Assembly: GCA_964550225.1 (NCBI GenBank)
Contig: CAZJXT010000014.1
Location: forward strand, 1 to 11,160
Direction of reading: 5' to 3'
Origin: CAIXMG01 sp964550225
GTDB lineage: Bacteria > Patescibacteriota > Minisyncoccia > Phycocordibacterales > UBA1006
DNA length: 11,160 nucleotides
The notes under the pieces: model-generated
The model's input: only the letters and a program-made list of their open reading frames with translations
Database searches by the model: none
Told to the model about the DNA's origin: nothing
Shown: piece by piece, positions 10,488 to 11,160 of the stretch
How the letters are laid out: each line of letters opens with the position of its first letter
How positions within the stretch are numbered: the first letter of the stretch is position 1
Position numbers and translations under genes: made by a program

Positions 10488-11160
10488 TTAGAGGTTTTCC
10501 AAATACTCAAACACCTTCGCATTCGTAAGAATTTGTGTCACATAGGCACGAGCACGGTCCTCTGAAAAATCCTTAGTATCCTTGTACATGTCGAGGATTT
10601 TTTGTACTTCTGTCTGGATAGTTTCATCAGTCGGAGTAAGTTTTTCTTTCGTTGCGATTTCATCAAGGATTAATTGCATCTTTGCACGCTTGGTTGCGTT
10701 TTCGAGCCAATCCTTTTTCAAGTCAGCTTCGGTTTTTTCGATACGCTTCATATAATCATCCATGGTCATTCCCATCATAGAAATATCATATGCGAATTGT
10801 TGCATCATCTTATCAAGTTCGAAATCAACAAGGATATCTGGAATATCAATAGTAGATCCATCAATAATGCTGTCTACTAATGCAATACGCTTTTTCTCGT
10901 TTTCGCGATCAGTTTTTTCTTTCAACAAGTTTTCACGAAGTTTTGTTTTAAAGTCTTCAATACCTTCAAACTTGCCCATACTTTTTACAAAATCATCAGT
11001 AAGTTCTGGTAAATCCTTTTCCTCGATTTTTGTATGGTCATGATCGTGATGCTCTACGCCCTCGTCATGCATTTTCTGGTGAGCTCGCATTTGTCGAAGT
11101 TCTGTGAGTGCGGCATCAATTTCAGAATCTTCTACGTTCACGGAAATTTCTTTTTTGTTT
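10488..11160 (-). CDS. tig: Trigger factor, C-terminal part, PPIase domain absent here (truncated by window edge)
   Basis: The visible 223 residues are the end of the ribosome-associated chaperone trigger factor; the frame stays open to the last base, so the ribosome-binding N-terminal domain lies outside. The segment ISVNVEDSEIDAALTELRQ corresponds to the linker that normally precedes the FKBP-type peptidyl-prolyl isomerase domain. Here, after a short His-rich loop (HDEGVEHHDHDHTK), it runs straight into LPELTDDFVKSMGKFEG, which in E. coli follows that domain. The isomerase of ~100 residues is therefore missing. The rest is the helical C-terminal substrate-binding domain, ending AKVFEYLENL. 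Trigger factors without the isomerase are known in other lineages; the histidine cluster could bind metal. Confidence 0.9.
   Translation of the reverse strand, partial: NKKEISVNVEDSEIDAALTELRQMRAHQKMHDEGVEHHDHDHTKIEEKDLPELTDDFVKSMGKFEGIEDFKTKLRENLLKEKTDRENEKKRIALVDSIIDGSTIDIPDILVDFELDKMMQQFAYDISMMGMTMDDYMKRIEKTEADLKKDWLENATKRAKMQLILDEIATKEKLTPTDETIQTEVQKILDMYKDTKDFSEDRARAYVTQILTNAKVFEYLENL

Overview
The window looks like chromosome from an AT-rich bacterium of the Candidate Phyla Radiation (Patescibacteria/Parcubacteria-like). The pointers are compact single-copy housekeeping genes, AT-rich leaders that mostly lack a Shine-Dalgarno sequence, a trigger factor in which the peptidyl-prolyl isomerase domain is missing, and several small unrecognised proteins. 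This placement is an inference from gene style; no rRNA is present. All recognised genes read through in the standard code.

Layout. 1-541: 3' part of an exonuclease III gene (+). 597-1092: two small unrecognised ORFs (-) behind a plausible promoter. 1205-2743: CCA-adding tRNA nucleotidyltransferase (-), preceded by tRNA-Gly(GCC) on the same strand. 2917-2988: tRNA-Arg(UCG) (+). 2989-3310: a gene-free stretch with DnaA boxes, a 92% A+T block and many copies of a 9-12 bp motif, the best candidate for the replication origin. 3311-3778: a YraN-family nuclease (+). 3859-4419: an unknown protein (+). 4505-4577: tRNA-Pro(UGG). 4632-5078: DoxX-like membrane protein (-). 5220-5293: tRNA-Gly(UCC). 5336-5914: PQ-loop/SWEET-like membrane protein (-). 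5967-6239: HU (-). 6444-7970: RNase Y (-). 8165-8785: DUF4230-type anchored protein (-). 8947-9639: putative lipoprotein (+). 9723-10307: ClpP (-). 10488-11160: trigger factor, 5' end outside the window (-). Hairpin terminators separate most units.

The main discovery is the 1.2-3.7 kb region. Ten copies of the ParB-binding site parS (consensus TGTTTCACGTGAAACA, one perfect) are spread over about 2.45 kb. All ten lie inside coding sequence of cca and yraN, and they bracket the candidate oriC. A second, unrelated motif (AAACGACATT / AATGTCGTTT) occurs about seven times in the candidate oriC and four more times inside cca, in both orientations and in different codon registers. That pattern points to selection on the DNA rather than on the protein. 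I read this as a compact origin plus centromere in which housekeeping genes host the binding sites; the protein that reads the second motif is unknown.

Other points of interest: a nested GC-rich palindrome followed by a perfect G-quadruplex motif between tig and clpP, a 28-bp perfect palindrome just upstream of hup, a tRNA-Gly with an altered T-loop, and repeated use of an extended -10 promoter element.
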